A stretch of 55,027 nucleotides of DNA from an uncultured Acetatifactor sp. (GTDB lineage: Bacteria > Bacillota > Clostridia > Lachnospirales > Lachnospiraceae): positions 1-55,027 of the forward strand of contig CAJUJN010000025.1 of NCBI GenBank assembly GCA_910586775.1. Direction: 5' to 3'. The position numbers were made by a program, and so were the translations under genes. Below the pieces are notes generated by a model. The model was not told the DNA's origin. It did no database searches and was given only the letters and a program-made list of their open reading frames with translations. Shown here piece by piece: positions 16,840-24,531 of this stretch; the first letter of the stretch is position 1, and each line of letters starts with the position of its first letter.

Positions 16840-17886
16840 ATGGACAAGGGACAACAGATAAAAGGCTTGATACCGGCAGTATATAATGTCAGGTTTGATC
16901 AGACAGCAGGGAGTTGTATGAATGAGGCCTGTAAATATGGAAAGTGCATCTGCATGGACAGCGAACAGGCAGGTCTGTTGCAGGGAATTCTTGTAAAAGA
17001 AGATTTTATCGGTATGGATATACGGAAAGGAAATTTCCTTTTTTTCAATTTGCAGCATGGAGCAGCGCAGGCGGATCAGAAATGTCCGCAGGCGGTACAG
17101 GGAAATGAAAGGCTGCCAGACTGGTTTGTTCCTCATAGAAACCTGGTCGGTTGGGAGGAACTGGACAGACAAATAGGGGAGGCTGTCCGGGACGGCCAGG
17201 CGGATTTTGCAGATATGTTGGGGTCGGTTCCGGCTGTCTATATGATCAACTCTTCCCGGGAACTGGATGAGCGGGAGAGTCTGCTCAGTCTCTGTGTTTA
17301 TGCATCATGCCCTCAGCGCTATTTGGATCAGCTGCTGAGGGCTGTTATTTGCTATACGATTGGCTGTTATAAAAAGGGAGATACCACTAAATGGAGTGAA
17401 TATACTCAAAAAATTACAGAACTGTTTCATAAATTGAACATCCTTTTTGATAATAGTGAGAAGCGGATAGAAGAATTGATGGAGGTCATGGATCACTATT
17501 TTACCAGGCTGGGTGTTAAAGGAAAAGGAAGTCAGATCCGTATGGCTCAGAATGTGCTGGGTGAGTGCAGGGACAGAATAAAGAATGTTCCGAACAGGAA
17601 GCTTGCTGTATGTGAGGGAGAGAAAAGCAAACAATGGTATCGTATTTTGAAGAAAATATTTGAGATAATGGGGATGCCGATGAAAGGATTCCCGGAGTTA
17701 AACTTTGTGGATCCCAAGATATCACCATCAGACTATGACGATATTATTCAAATTATGAATGATGTGATGGCAGACCAGAATAAGACATGTCAAGTGCTGG
17801 AGAAAATCAGAGATGTCTTTTATTATGGGAGGGACATCACGGATGATGAGGTCATACAGGAGCTGCGGAGGATTTCAAAGGCATAA
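16840..17886 (+). CDS. Unknown protein with Cys-rich N-terminus, third gene of PRTase cassette
   Basis: 348 residues, soluble, not recognised. The N-terminus carries a cysteine cluster (SCMNEACKYGKCIC, about residues 25-38) that could bind metal. The middle (about 160-190, CVYASCPQRYLDQLLRAVICYTIGCY) is hydrophobic but too interrupted to be a clear membrane helix, and the C-terminal half is helical and charged, ending in DEVIQELRRISKA. It begins 30 bases after the PRTase-fold gene. ATG 16840 has only a weak ribosome site (GGGG at 16823-16826), so the start is less certain. Conservation next to its two neighbours would be the main test of a joint function. Confidence 0.55.
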   Translation: MDKGQQIKGLIPAVYNVRFDQTAGSCMNEACKYGKCICMDSEQAGLLQGILVKEDFIGMDIRKGNFLFFNLQHGAAQADQKCPQAVQGNERLPDWFVPHRNLVGWEELDRQIGEAVRDGQADFADMLGSVPAVYMINSSRELDERESLLSLCVYASCPQRYLDQLLRAVICYTIGCYKKGDTTKWSEYTQKITELFHKLNILFDNSEKRIEELMEVMDHYFTRLGVKGKGSQIRMAQNVLGECRDRIKNVPNRKLAVCEGEKSKQWYRILKKIFEIMGMPMKGFPELNFVDPKISPSDYDDIIQIMNDVMADQNKTCQVLEKIRDVFYYGRDITDDEVIQELRRISKA

Positions 17887-17951
17887 GGACAGAGGAAGGA
17901 GCGGAAGAACATTTTACATAATAAGCTTTGCAGAAAGGAAACATTTCCAAA

Positions 17952-18053
17952 ATGAAAATAACATTATGGAGAGATATCCCGCAGATGCCATCACCTGCCC
18001 CGAAGCCGCCGCATGGCTTTGCGATCATTGTGGGAACTGTTTTTAACAAGTGA
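17952..18053 (+). CDS. Possible 33-residue small protein
   Basis: An ATG at 17952 opens 33 codons ending at TGA 18051-18053. The peptide is Pro-rich in the middle (PSPAPKPPHG) with a hydrophobic C-terminus (FAIIVGTVF). GAAAGGAAA lies about 12 bases upstream, a little far. It could be a small membrane-associated peptide or chance. The rest of the 363-base gap (17887-18249) holds only the promoter of the next gene. Confidence 0.2.
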   Translation: MKITLWRDIPQMPSPAPKPPHGFAIIVGTVFNK

Positions 18054-18146
18054 GCAGGGTCTGGCATCTAATAGCACGCAGAGGGAATTTTATTGGGAGT
18101 TTGAAAAAAATAATTGGATTTACATATCAATAAAGCCACTATATAG

Positions 18147-18175
18147 TTGACTTTTACTAAAAAATGGAATACAAT
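18147..18175 (+). promoter_or_regulatory. Sigma-A promoter of the DUF6465-like gene
   Basis: TTGACT at 18147-18152, a 17-base spacer and TACAAT at 18170-18175. It gives a leader of about 68 bases to the ATG at 18250. Confidence 0.7.
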
Positions 18176-18249
18176 GCTTAAGGTGGGCTAAACGAAACAA
18201 GGTGAAAAGCCCGTTAACATATACTCGTAAGGAAAGGAAGTTATTGATT

Positions 18250-18759
18250 ATGGCAAGGAAGAAGGCTGAACCCGCAGTGAAGGCTATGGAAGCAACAGAG
18301 GCTGAAGCTATTGAAACTAAGACAGAAGACATAAAGGCAGAAAAAACAGTAGCAGAGTCCAGTGCAGCAGAGCCGGCAGCAAAAACAAAGAAGGCCCCTG
18401 CAAAGAAAAAGACGGCAAAAGAAGTGAAGACAGAGACCGAAAGCGCCAAAACGGAGGCGGCAAAAGAGGAACCTGTGAAGGAAGAGGAAGGAAAGGCTGA
18501 AGCCCCTCAGAAGAGTGCCAGGGCTTCTTCATCAAAGGCAGCCGCGAAGGAGTCCGGACAGAAGACTGTCCTGCATGTCCAGTATGCCGGAAAGTCTGTG
18601 GCAGAGGAAGATCTGATCAAGAGCGCAAAGGATATCTGGGAGTATGACCTGAAGCACAAGGCAGGCGACCTGACCAGTATTGAGTTATATGTAAAACCGG
18701 AAGAGAATATGGTTTACTATGTAATGAATGAAGATGTGAAGGGAAGCTTTCCTATTTAG
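18250..18759 (+). CDS. DUF6465-like protein with Ala/Lys/Glu-rich tail
   Basis: 169 residues. Residues 1-110 are a low-complexity tail of Ala, Lys and Glu (KKAPAKKKTAKE-type stretches) like histone H1-type nucleoid proteins. Residues about 113-169 are a compact conserved-looking domain (TVLHVQYAGKSV, IWEYDLKHK, SIELYVKPEENMVYYVMN), which I associate with DUF6465 of Clostridia; this is from memory. ATG 18250 follows AGGAAAGGAAG at 18230-18240. It is monocistronic, with its own promoter and terminator. Function is unknown; nucleic acid binding by the tail is a guess from composition. Confidence 0.7.
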   Translation: MARKKAEPAVKAMEATEAEAIETKTEDIKAEKTVAESSAAEPAAKTKKAPAKKKTAKEVKTETESAKTEAAKEEPVKEEEGKAEAPQKSARASSSKAAAKESGQKTVLHVQYAGKSVAEEDLIKSAKDIWEYDLKHKAGDLTSIELYVKPEENMVYYVMNEDVKGSFPI

Positions 18760-18801
18760 GGTTTCCGACAGCTCATTTTCTGCACAATACCTTCGTTAAG
18801 G

Positions 18802-18855
18802 AAAAACAGCATCAGGATCATCGCGGTCAAGCGGGATTCGGATGCTGTTTTTTAT
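18802..18855 (+). terminator. Intrinsic terminator before the heat-shock operon
   Basis: AAAAACAGCATC at 18802-18813 pairs with GATGCTGTTTTTT from 18841, with a GC-containing loop, followed by TTATTT. It ends the DUF6465-like transcript and isolates it from hrcA. Confidence 0.8.
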
Positions 18856-18905
18856 TTGCATTCTGCGTTTTAGAATTTTTTTAGAATTATTTTCGCCGAA
18901 ATTGG

Positions 18906-18934
18906 TTGACAATGTATAGGGTAAGTGATATTTT
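18906..18934 (+). promoter_or_regulatory. Heat-shock operon promoter
   Basis: TTGACA at 18906-18911, a 17-base spacer, TATTTT at 18929-18934. The predicted start near 18941 lies just before the CIRCE operator. Confidence 0.75.
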
Positions 18935-18948
18935 ATGGTTATCAGATG

Positions 18949-18975
18949 TTAGCACTCCTTTTGAATGAGTGCTAA
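18949..18975. promoter_or_regulatory. CIRCE operator (HrcA binding site)
   Basis: Perfect TTAGCACTC at 18949-18957, a 9-base spacer, and GAGTGCTAA at 18967-18975. HrcA binds this element to repress the operon when GroEL is available. It lies between the promoter and hrcA, so the operon autoregulates. Confidence 0.97.
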
Positions 18976-18997
18976 TAACAAAAGGGAGGCAGCCTGG

Positions 18998-20044
18998 ATG
19001 GAGTTGGATGAGAGAAAAAAGAAAATCCTGCAGGCGGTCATCCGCAATTATCTGGAAACAGGTGAGCCGGTTGGCAGCAGAACCATCTCCAAGTACACCG
19101 ACCTGAATTTAAGCTCTGCCACCATCCGGAATGAGATGGCTGACCTGGAGGAAATGGGATACATTTTCCAGCCCCACACATCTGCGGGCCGGATTCCCTC
19201 CGACAAAGGCTACCGCTTTTATGTGGACGCCATGATGGAGGAGAAGGAGCGGGAGGCCGGGGAGATACGGGAAATGAAGGAGATGTTAGTGGAGCGCCAG
19301 AGCAAGATTGAGACGCTGCTAAAGCAGGTGGCAAGGGTACTGGCACAGAATACACAGTACGCCACCATGATATCCGCTCCCCGGTCAAAGCGAAGCAAGC
19401 TGAAATTTATTCAGCTTTCCCGTGTGGATGCCCACCAGCTTCTGGCGGTGATTGTCCTGGAGGGAAATGTCATCAAGAATAACATTCTGCCCGTGGAAGA
19501 GGAACTGGATGACGAGACGCTGCTGAAGCTGAATATCCTGCTGAATACCAATTTGAACGGCCTGGCCATTGATGAGATCAATCTGGCGATGATTGCCGTG
19601 ATGAAGCAGCAGGCGGGGATTCACAGCCATATCGTCAGTGAGGTCATTGACGCGGTGGCGGAAGCCATCAGGGCGGAGGAAGACCTGGAGATTTACACCA
19701 GCGGAACCAATAATATCTTCCGATATCCTGAGCTGGCAGACCAGCAGAAGGCCAGTGAGTTGATCAACACCTTCGAGGAGAAGAAGCTGTTGGGAGAGTT
19801 GCTGCAGGATACCCACACAGAAGTGGAGGAAACCGGGATTCAGGTATACATCGGCTCGGAGACGCCGGTGCAGAGCATGAGAGATTGCAGCGTGGTCACG
19901 GCAACCTATGAATTGGGAGGCGGTATGAAGGGAACAATCGGTATCGTGGGACCCAAGAGGATGGATTATGACAAGGTCGTAACGACGCTGAGGACTATAC
20001 AGACACAGTTGGATGAACTGTACAGGAGTGAAGAGAAGACATAG
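18998..20044 (+). CDS. hrcA: Heat-inducible transcription repressor HrcA
   Basis: 348 residues. The N-terminal winged helix is clear (RKKKILQAVIRNYLETGEPVG, then LSSATIRNEMADLEEMGY and the HTSAGRIPSDKGYRFYV motif at about 55-75), followed by a GAF-like core and dimerisation region. It represses class I heat-shock genes by binding CIRCE. ATG 18998 is preferred because GGGAGG at 18983-18988 precedes it; an upstream in-phase ATG lies inside CIRCE. First gene of hrcA-grpE-dnaK-dnaJ, the usual Firmicutes order. Confidence 0.97.
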   Translation: MELDERKKKILQAVIRNYLETGEPVGSRTISKYTDLNLSSATIRNEMADLEEMGYIFQPHTSAGRIPSDKGYRFYVDAMMEEKEREAGEIREMKEMLVERQSKIETLLKQVARVLAQNTQYATMISAPRSKRSKLKFIQLSRVDAHQLLAVIVLEGNVIKNNILPVEEELDDETLLKLNILLNTNLNGLAIDEINLAMIAVMKQQAGIHSHIVSEVIDAVAEAIRAEEDLEIYTSGTNNIFRYPELADQQKASELINTFEEKKLLGELLQDTHTEVEETGIQVYIGSETPVQSMRDCSVVTATYELGGGMKGTIGIVGPKRMDYDKVVTTLRTIQTQLDELYRSEEKT

Positions 20045-20129
20045 AACAGATGGATGCGTAGCGGAAGGGCGAGAGCCGATGCCGCGTCACAGAAACAGAT
20101 ATGGAAAAAGGAGGTCAGAGACTGGGGAT

Positions 20130-20810
20130 ATGGAAGATCAGGAAGTAAAGACAGAAAAAGACCAGAACACACCCGAAGCTGAAAGCAGTACAGAGGAAAG
20201 TAAAAAGGCAGGATCAGCGGAAGAGGCTGTAGAGGAAACAGAAGCTTCAGTGGAAGAATCTTCGGAAAGCACTGAGGAGGAAAGCGAGACGGCTCCCCCG
20301 GAGGGAGAGGACCCGAAGACCTGGGCAGAGAAAAGGGCAGCAAAGAAACAGGCGAAGCTGGACAAAAAGGCTCAGGGCTACAAGGATCAGATTGAGCAGC
20401 TTGAAGATAAGGTAAAACGCCAGTTGGCCGAATTTGAGAATTTCCGCAACCGCACGGAGAAGGAAAAGCACGCCATGTTTGAGACAGGTGCAAGGAGTGT
20501 CGTAGAGAAAATACTTCCCGTGGTGGATAATTTTGAGAGAGGCCTGGCGACGGTGCCGGAGGATAAGAAGGAAGATCCCTTCGTGGACGGCATGGAGCGC
20601 ATTTATAAACAGTTTCTCACGGAACTGGAAAATATAGGGGTAAAACCCATAGAAGCCGTTGGACAGGAATTTGACCCCAATCTGCACAATGCGGTCATGC
20701 AGGTGGAGAGTGAGGAGTACGAATCCGGCGTGGTAGCCCAGGAATTGCAGAAGGGGTATACTTACCGGGACAGCGTAGTAAGGCATTCCATGGTTGCCGT
20801 AGTACAGTAG
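20130..20810 (+). CDS. grpE: Nucleotide exchange factor GrpE
   Basis: About 226 residues. An acidic, Glu/Ser-rich N-terminal stretch (about 1-70) leads into the long dimerisation helix and the GrpE core (ENFRNRTEKEK near 105, LPVVDNFERGL near 130, ending YTYRDSVVRHSMVAV). It releases ADP from DnaK and acts in the cytoplasm. The start is uncertain: ATG 20130 is 15 bases from a strong AAGGAGG at 20107-20113, while in-phase ATG 20079 has GGAAGGG at 20063-20069; the first is chosen for its normal GrpE N-terminus. Co-transcribed with hrcA and dnaK. Confidence 0.93.
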   Translation: MEDQEVKTEKDQNTPEAESSTEESKKAGSAEEAVEETEASVEESSESTEEESETAPPEGEDPKTWAEKRAAKKQAKLDKKAQGYKDQIEQLEDKVKRQLAEFENFRNRTEKEKHAMFETGARSVVEKILPVVDNFERGLATVPEDKKEDPFVDGMERIYKQFLTELENIGVKPIEAVGQEFDPNLHNAVMQVESEEYESGVVAQELQKGYTYRDSVVRHSMVAVVQ

Positions 20811-20889
20811 CCGGCATATGTCAGATTGTGTGAAGTACCCATGTTTGATTGCCGGCCAGGGCATACGGCAGTGACATGGTTGTCATAAA

Positions 20890-20926
20890 ATGCTGTTCAC
20901 TCAGGATTTCCTGTAAATGACAGCAT
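20890..20926 (+). other. Hairpin in the grpE-dnaK gap
   Basis: ATGCTGTTCA at 20890-20899 and TGACAGCAT at 20918-20926 form a stem with one bulge in the 233-base gap. No T-run follows, so it is more likely an RNA-processing or stability element within the operon than a terminator. Confidence 0.35.
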
Positions 20927-21043
20927 GCAAAGAGGGTTAGGCACCTTCTTTTAAAAAGAGATATCAGACACAGTATCAAAACCAGTATCCGCATACTTCA
21001 AACCGGAGGATTGTGCGGAACTATAATAGGAGGACAACTAGAA

Positions 21044-22915
21044 ATGAGCAAGATCATCGGTATTGACTTAGGTACGACTAACAGCTGTGTTGCAGTTATG
21101 GAAGGTGGCAAGCCCACCGTTATAGCGAATGCAGAAGGCGCGAGAACCACACCTTCCGTAGTGGCATTCACGAAGACCGGCGAGAGGCTGGTAGGCGAGC
21201 CCGCAAAGCGTCAGGCGGTTACCAATGCGGAGAAGACCATCGCGTCCATCAAGAGAGATATGGGTACGGACAACGGACGTTCCATTGACGGCAAGAGATA
21301 TTCCCCTCAGCAGATTTCAGCAATGATTCTTCAGAAACTGAAGGCGGATGCCGAGAGTTATCTGGGAGAGAAGGTTTCGGAGGCAGTTATCACCGTTCCT
21401 GCATACTTTAATGACGCACAGCGCCAGGCAACCAAGGATGCAGGCAAGATTGCCGGTCTGGAGGTAAAGCGTATCATCAACGAGCCTACGGCTGCTGCTC
21501 TGGCTTACGGCCTTGACAATGAGAAAGAGCAGAAGATTATGGTATATGACCTGGGCGGCGGTACCTTTGATGTGTCTATCATCGAGATCGGCGACGGCGT
21601 AATCGAAGTGCTCGCAACCAACGGCGACACTCATCTGGGCGGCGATGACTTCGATAATAAAATCATTCAGTGGATGTTATCCGAGTTTAAGAAGGCGGAA
21701 GGCGTTGACTTAAGCGGTGACAAGATGGCGATGCAGAGACTGAAAGAAGCTGCCGAGAAGGCAAAAAAAGAGCTTTCCAGCGCCATGACCACCAATATCA
21801 ACCTGCCTTTCATTACCGCAACGGCAGAAGGCCCCAAGCATTTCGATATGAATTTAAGCCGTGCGCAGTTTGACGAACTGACACATGATCTGGTAGAGAA
21901 GACAGCCATCCCCGTGCAGAACGCCATGAGAGATGCAGGACTGACCAATTCCGACCTGGGACAGGTGCTTCTGGTAGGCGGTTCCACCCGTATCCCTGCG
22001 GTTCAGGATAAGGTAAGACAGATGACAGGCAAGGAGCCCAGCAAGACGCTGAATCCGGATGAGTGTGTGGCAATCGGCGCTTCCGTACAGGGCGGCAAGT
22101 TGGCGGGCGATGCCGGCGCAGGCGATATCCTTCTGCTGGATGTAACGCCTCTGTCCCTGTCCATCGAAACCATGGGCGGCGTGGCTACCAGGCTGATTGA
22201 GAGAAATACCACTATCCCCACCAAGCACAGCCAGATTTTCTCCACTGCCGCAGACAACCAGACAGCCGTGGATATCAATGTGGTACAGGGTGAGAGACAG
22301 TTTGCAAGGGACAACAAGTCTCTGGGACAGTTCCGTCTGGACGGAATCCCTCCTGCAAGGAGAGGCGTTCCTCAGATCGAGGTTACCTTCGACATCGATG
22401 CCAACGGTATCGTGAACGTATCCGCCAAGGATCTGGGAACCGGCAAGGAGCAGCATATCACCATTACCGCAGGCTCCAATATGTCCGATGACGAGATCGA
22501 AAGGGCAGTGAAGGAAGCGGCGGAGTTTGAGGCGCAGGACAAGAAGCGTAAGGAAGCCGTAGAGGCAAGAAATGAGGCGGACTCCTTCGTATTCCAGACA
22601 GAGAAGGCTCTTACCGAGGTTGGCGACAAGATCAGTGACAGCGAGAAATCCGCGGTTCAGGCTGATTTGGATGCAGTGAAGGCTGTCCTGGACAGGACGA
22701 AAGACCAGGAGATGAGCGACAGCGACGTAGATGAGCTGAAGGCAGCAAAAGAGAAGCTGATGAACAGCGCTCAGAGCCTGTTTACCAAGATGTATGAGAA
22801 TATGCAGCAGGCACAGGGCGGCCAGGCAGGGCCGGATATGAGCGGCGCGGCAGACGCAGGAAGCAATTCCGCTCCCGATGATGATGTTATCGACGGAGAT
22901 TTCCGCGAGGTATAA
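21044..22915 (+). CDS. dnaK: Chaperone DnaK (Hsp70)
   Basis: 623 residues. It has the Hsp70 ATPase signatures IIGIDLGTTNSCVAVMEGG at the N-terminus, VYDLGGGTFDVSII near 170, and LVGGSTRIPAVQ near 312, then the substrate-binding beta domain (VTPLSLSIETMGG near 367) and the helical lid, ending in the conserved DDDVIDGDFREV. ATG 21044 follows AGGAGG at 21028-21033. It works with DnaJ and GrpE in cytoplasmic protein folding. Gram-positive type, lacking the extra ATPase-domain segment found in proteobacterial DnaK. Confidence 0.98.
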   Translation: MSKIIGIDLGTTNSCVAVMEGGKPTVIANAEGARTTPSVVAFTKTGERLVGEPAKRQAVTNAEKTIASIKRDMGTDNGRSIDGKRYSPQQISAMILQKLKADAESYLGEKVSEAVITVPAYFNDAQRQATKDAGKIAGLEVKRIINEPTAAALAYGLDNEKEQKIMVYDLGGGTFDVSIIEIGDGVIEVLATNGDTHLGGDDFDNKIIQWMLSEFKKAEGVDLSGDKMAMQRLKEAAEKAKKELSSAMTTNINLPFITATAEGPKHFDMNLSRAQFDELTHDLVEKTAIPVQNAMRDAGLTNSDLGQVLLVGGSTRIPAVQDKVRQMTGKEPSKTLNPDECVAIGASVQGGKLAGDAGAGDILLLDVTPLSLSIETMGGVATRLIERNTTIPTKHSQIFSTAADNQTAVDINVVQGERQFARDNKSLGQFRLDGIPPARRGVPQIEVTFDIDANGIVNVSAKDLGTGKEQHITITAGSNMSDDEIERAVKEAAEFEAQDKKRKEAVEARNEADSFVFQTEKALTEVGDKISDSEKSAVQADLDAVKAVLDRTKDQEMSDSDVDELKAAKEKLMNSAQSLFTKMYENMQQAQGGQAGPDMSGAADAGSNSAPDDDVIDGDFREV

Positions 22916-22980
22916 ATAATTAGCGTTCAGAGTCATGTTACGGTATATGACGCATCTGTCAAACGGTAACTGTAAAATAG

Positions 22981-23010
22981 GAAAACGGTGTCATATACGG
23001 CACCGTTTTC
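22981..23010 (+). terminator. Probable terminator or attenuator between dnaK and dnaJ
   Basis: GAAAACGGTG at 22981-22990 and CACCGTTTTC at 23001-23010 form a perfect 10-bp stem with a 10-base loop; the T-run is within the stem's 3' side. It may reduce read-through into dnaJ, which follows after about 118 bases. Confidence 0.6.
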
Positions 23011-23128
23011 GTGAGTTTGTTCCGGTGACATTTTTGCGGTTTTGCTGTAATAAAGGATTGAATAAGTGAGCAAAATGTGGTAATTTAGAATAGTGTGTAT
23101 TCTGTATTGAGATTATGAGGAGTTTATT

Positions 23129-24313
23129 ATGGCAGAGCAGAAGCGAGACTATTATGAAGTCCTTGGCGTGGACAAAGGTGCAGATGATGCTGCAATCAAA
23201 AAAGCATACCGCGTTCTGGCGAAGAAGTATCATCCTGACATGAATCCCGGGGATGCGGAGGCGGAGAAGAAATTCAAAGAAGCCTCGGAAGCGTATGCCG
23301 TGTTGAGTGATCCGGATAAAAGGCGTCAGTATGACCAGTTCGGGCATGCTGCCTTTGAGGGAGGCGCAGGCGGAGCCGGCGGCTTTGACTTCAGCGGAGC
23401 GGATTTTGGTGATATATTCGGCGATATATTCGGTGACCTTTTTGGCGGCGGCCGCAGCAGGTCCCGCAGTAACGGCCCCATGAAAGGCGCGAATCTTCGG
23501 ACCAGCGTGCGTATTACTTTCGAGGAGGCTGTATTTGGCTGTAAGAAAGAGATTGAACTGAATGTGAAGGAGACCTGTAAGACCTGTAACGGTTCGGGAG
23601 CGAAGCCGGGAACCAGTCCTGAAACCTGTCCGAAGTGCGGCGGCAAGGGGCAGGTGATGTTCACCCAGCAGTCTCTCTTCGGAACGGTCCGCAATGTGCA
23701 GACCTGTCCGGACTGTCAGGGCAGCGGCAAGATTATCAAGGAAAAATGTGCCGATTGCCGCGGGACAGGGTACATCGCAATGAAAAAGCGGTATTCCGTT
23801 GACATTCCTGCAGGAATCGACAACGGACAGTCCACCCGTATGCCTGGGTTGGGAGAGCCGGGAATCAACGGCGGTCCCAGGGGCGACGTGCTGATCGAAG
23901 TGATTGTGGGGCGTCATCCTATTTTCCAGAGACAGGATTTTGATATTTACTCCACGGTGCCGGTTTCATTCGCTGTGGCGGCGCTGGGCGGTGAAGTAAT
24001 GATCGATACGGTGGACGGCAAAGTGATTTATGACGTGAAGGCCGGTACTCAGACGGATACCAGGATCAGACTTCGCGGCAAAGGTGTACCGTCCTGGCGG
24101 AATAAGGATGTGCGCGGCGACCATTATGTCACATTGGTAGTACAGGTTCCGGATAAGCTGAAGCCTGAGGCGAAGGAGTTACTGCGCCAGTTTGATGAAA
24201 TTACCGGAAATTCCCTGAACGCCGCGAAAGCGGCCACAGAACAGGAGCAGCACGGTGGTGAGAGCAGGGAGAACGCGACAGAAGGCAAAAAGAAGAAGCG
24301 CTGGAAATTATAA
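23129..24313 (+). CDS. dnaJ: Chaperone DnaJ (Hsp40)
   Basis: 394 residues. The J domain (1-70) has HPD in KKYHPDMNPG. A Gly/Phe-rich region with the DIFGDIFGDLFGGG repeat follows, then four CxxCxGxG zinc motifs (CKTCNGSG, CPKCGGKG, CPDCQGSG, CADCRGTG), and the C-terminal substrate-binding domains. It stimulates DnaK ATP hydrolysis and delivers substrates. ATG 23129 has GAGGAG upstream. The last 30 residues are a charged low-complexity tail ending KKKKRWKL, longer than usual. Last gene of the heat-shock operon. Confidence 0.97.
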   Translation: MAEQKRDYYEVLGVDKGADDAAIKKAYRVLAKKYHPDMNPGDAEAEKKFKEASEAYAVLSDPDKRRQYDQFGHAAFEGGAGGAGGFDFSGADFGDIFGDIFGDLFGGGRSRSRSNGPMKGANLRTSVRITFEEAVFGCKKEIELNVKETCKTCNGSGAKPGTSPETCPKCGGKGQVMFTQQSLFGTVRNVQTCPDCQGSGKIIKEKCADCRGTGYIAMKKRYSVDIPAGIDNGQSTRMPGLGEPGINGGPRGDVLIEVIVGRHPIFQRQDFDIYSTVPVSFAVAALGGEVMIDTVDGKVIYDVKAGTQTDTRIRLRGKGVPSWRNKDVRGDHYVTLVVQVPDKLKPEAKELLRQFDEITGNSLNAAKAATEQEQHGGESRENATEGKKKKRWKL

Positions 24314-24440
24314 GGTTGATATTGAGAGGGATTAATGGGTGGCATCCGCACTTTTGGGGGCTTTCCGGGGGCATGACATTTTCTGTCAGGGAAGTTTTGA
24401 CGGGAAAAGGAGTTGGTTCGGCCATTTGCCAGTCTTGATG

Positions 24441-24506
24441 TATAACGAGGGAGCGCTGCTGTAACATTGAACAGGAAAGAGGCAAATGAATGCGCTCACG
24501 AGTATA
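24441..24506. repeat. Palindromic intergenic repeat, copy B
   Basis: 66 bp beginning TATAACGAGGGAGCGC and ending GAATGCGCTCACGAGTATA. The arms GAGCGC and GCGCTC pair. It lies between dnaJ and the next membrane-protein gene, 26 bases before the latter's ATG. Confidence 0.65.
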
Positions 24507-24531
24507 AGCTTATAGCTTCAGGAGGGTTGAA

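Noticed and set aside
18965..18997. Longer start of HrcA at an ATG inside CIRCE
   Set aside because: This ATG lies within the operator and has no ribosome site; ATG 18998 has GGGAGG at the right distance.
21854..22936. 360-codon open frame opposite dnaK
   Set aside because: Lies fully within the dnaK coding region in the opposite strand; a known artefact of dnaK codon usage with no start signals.
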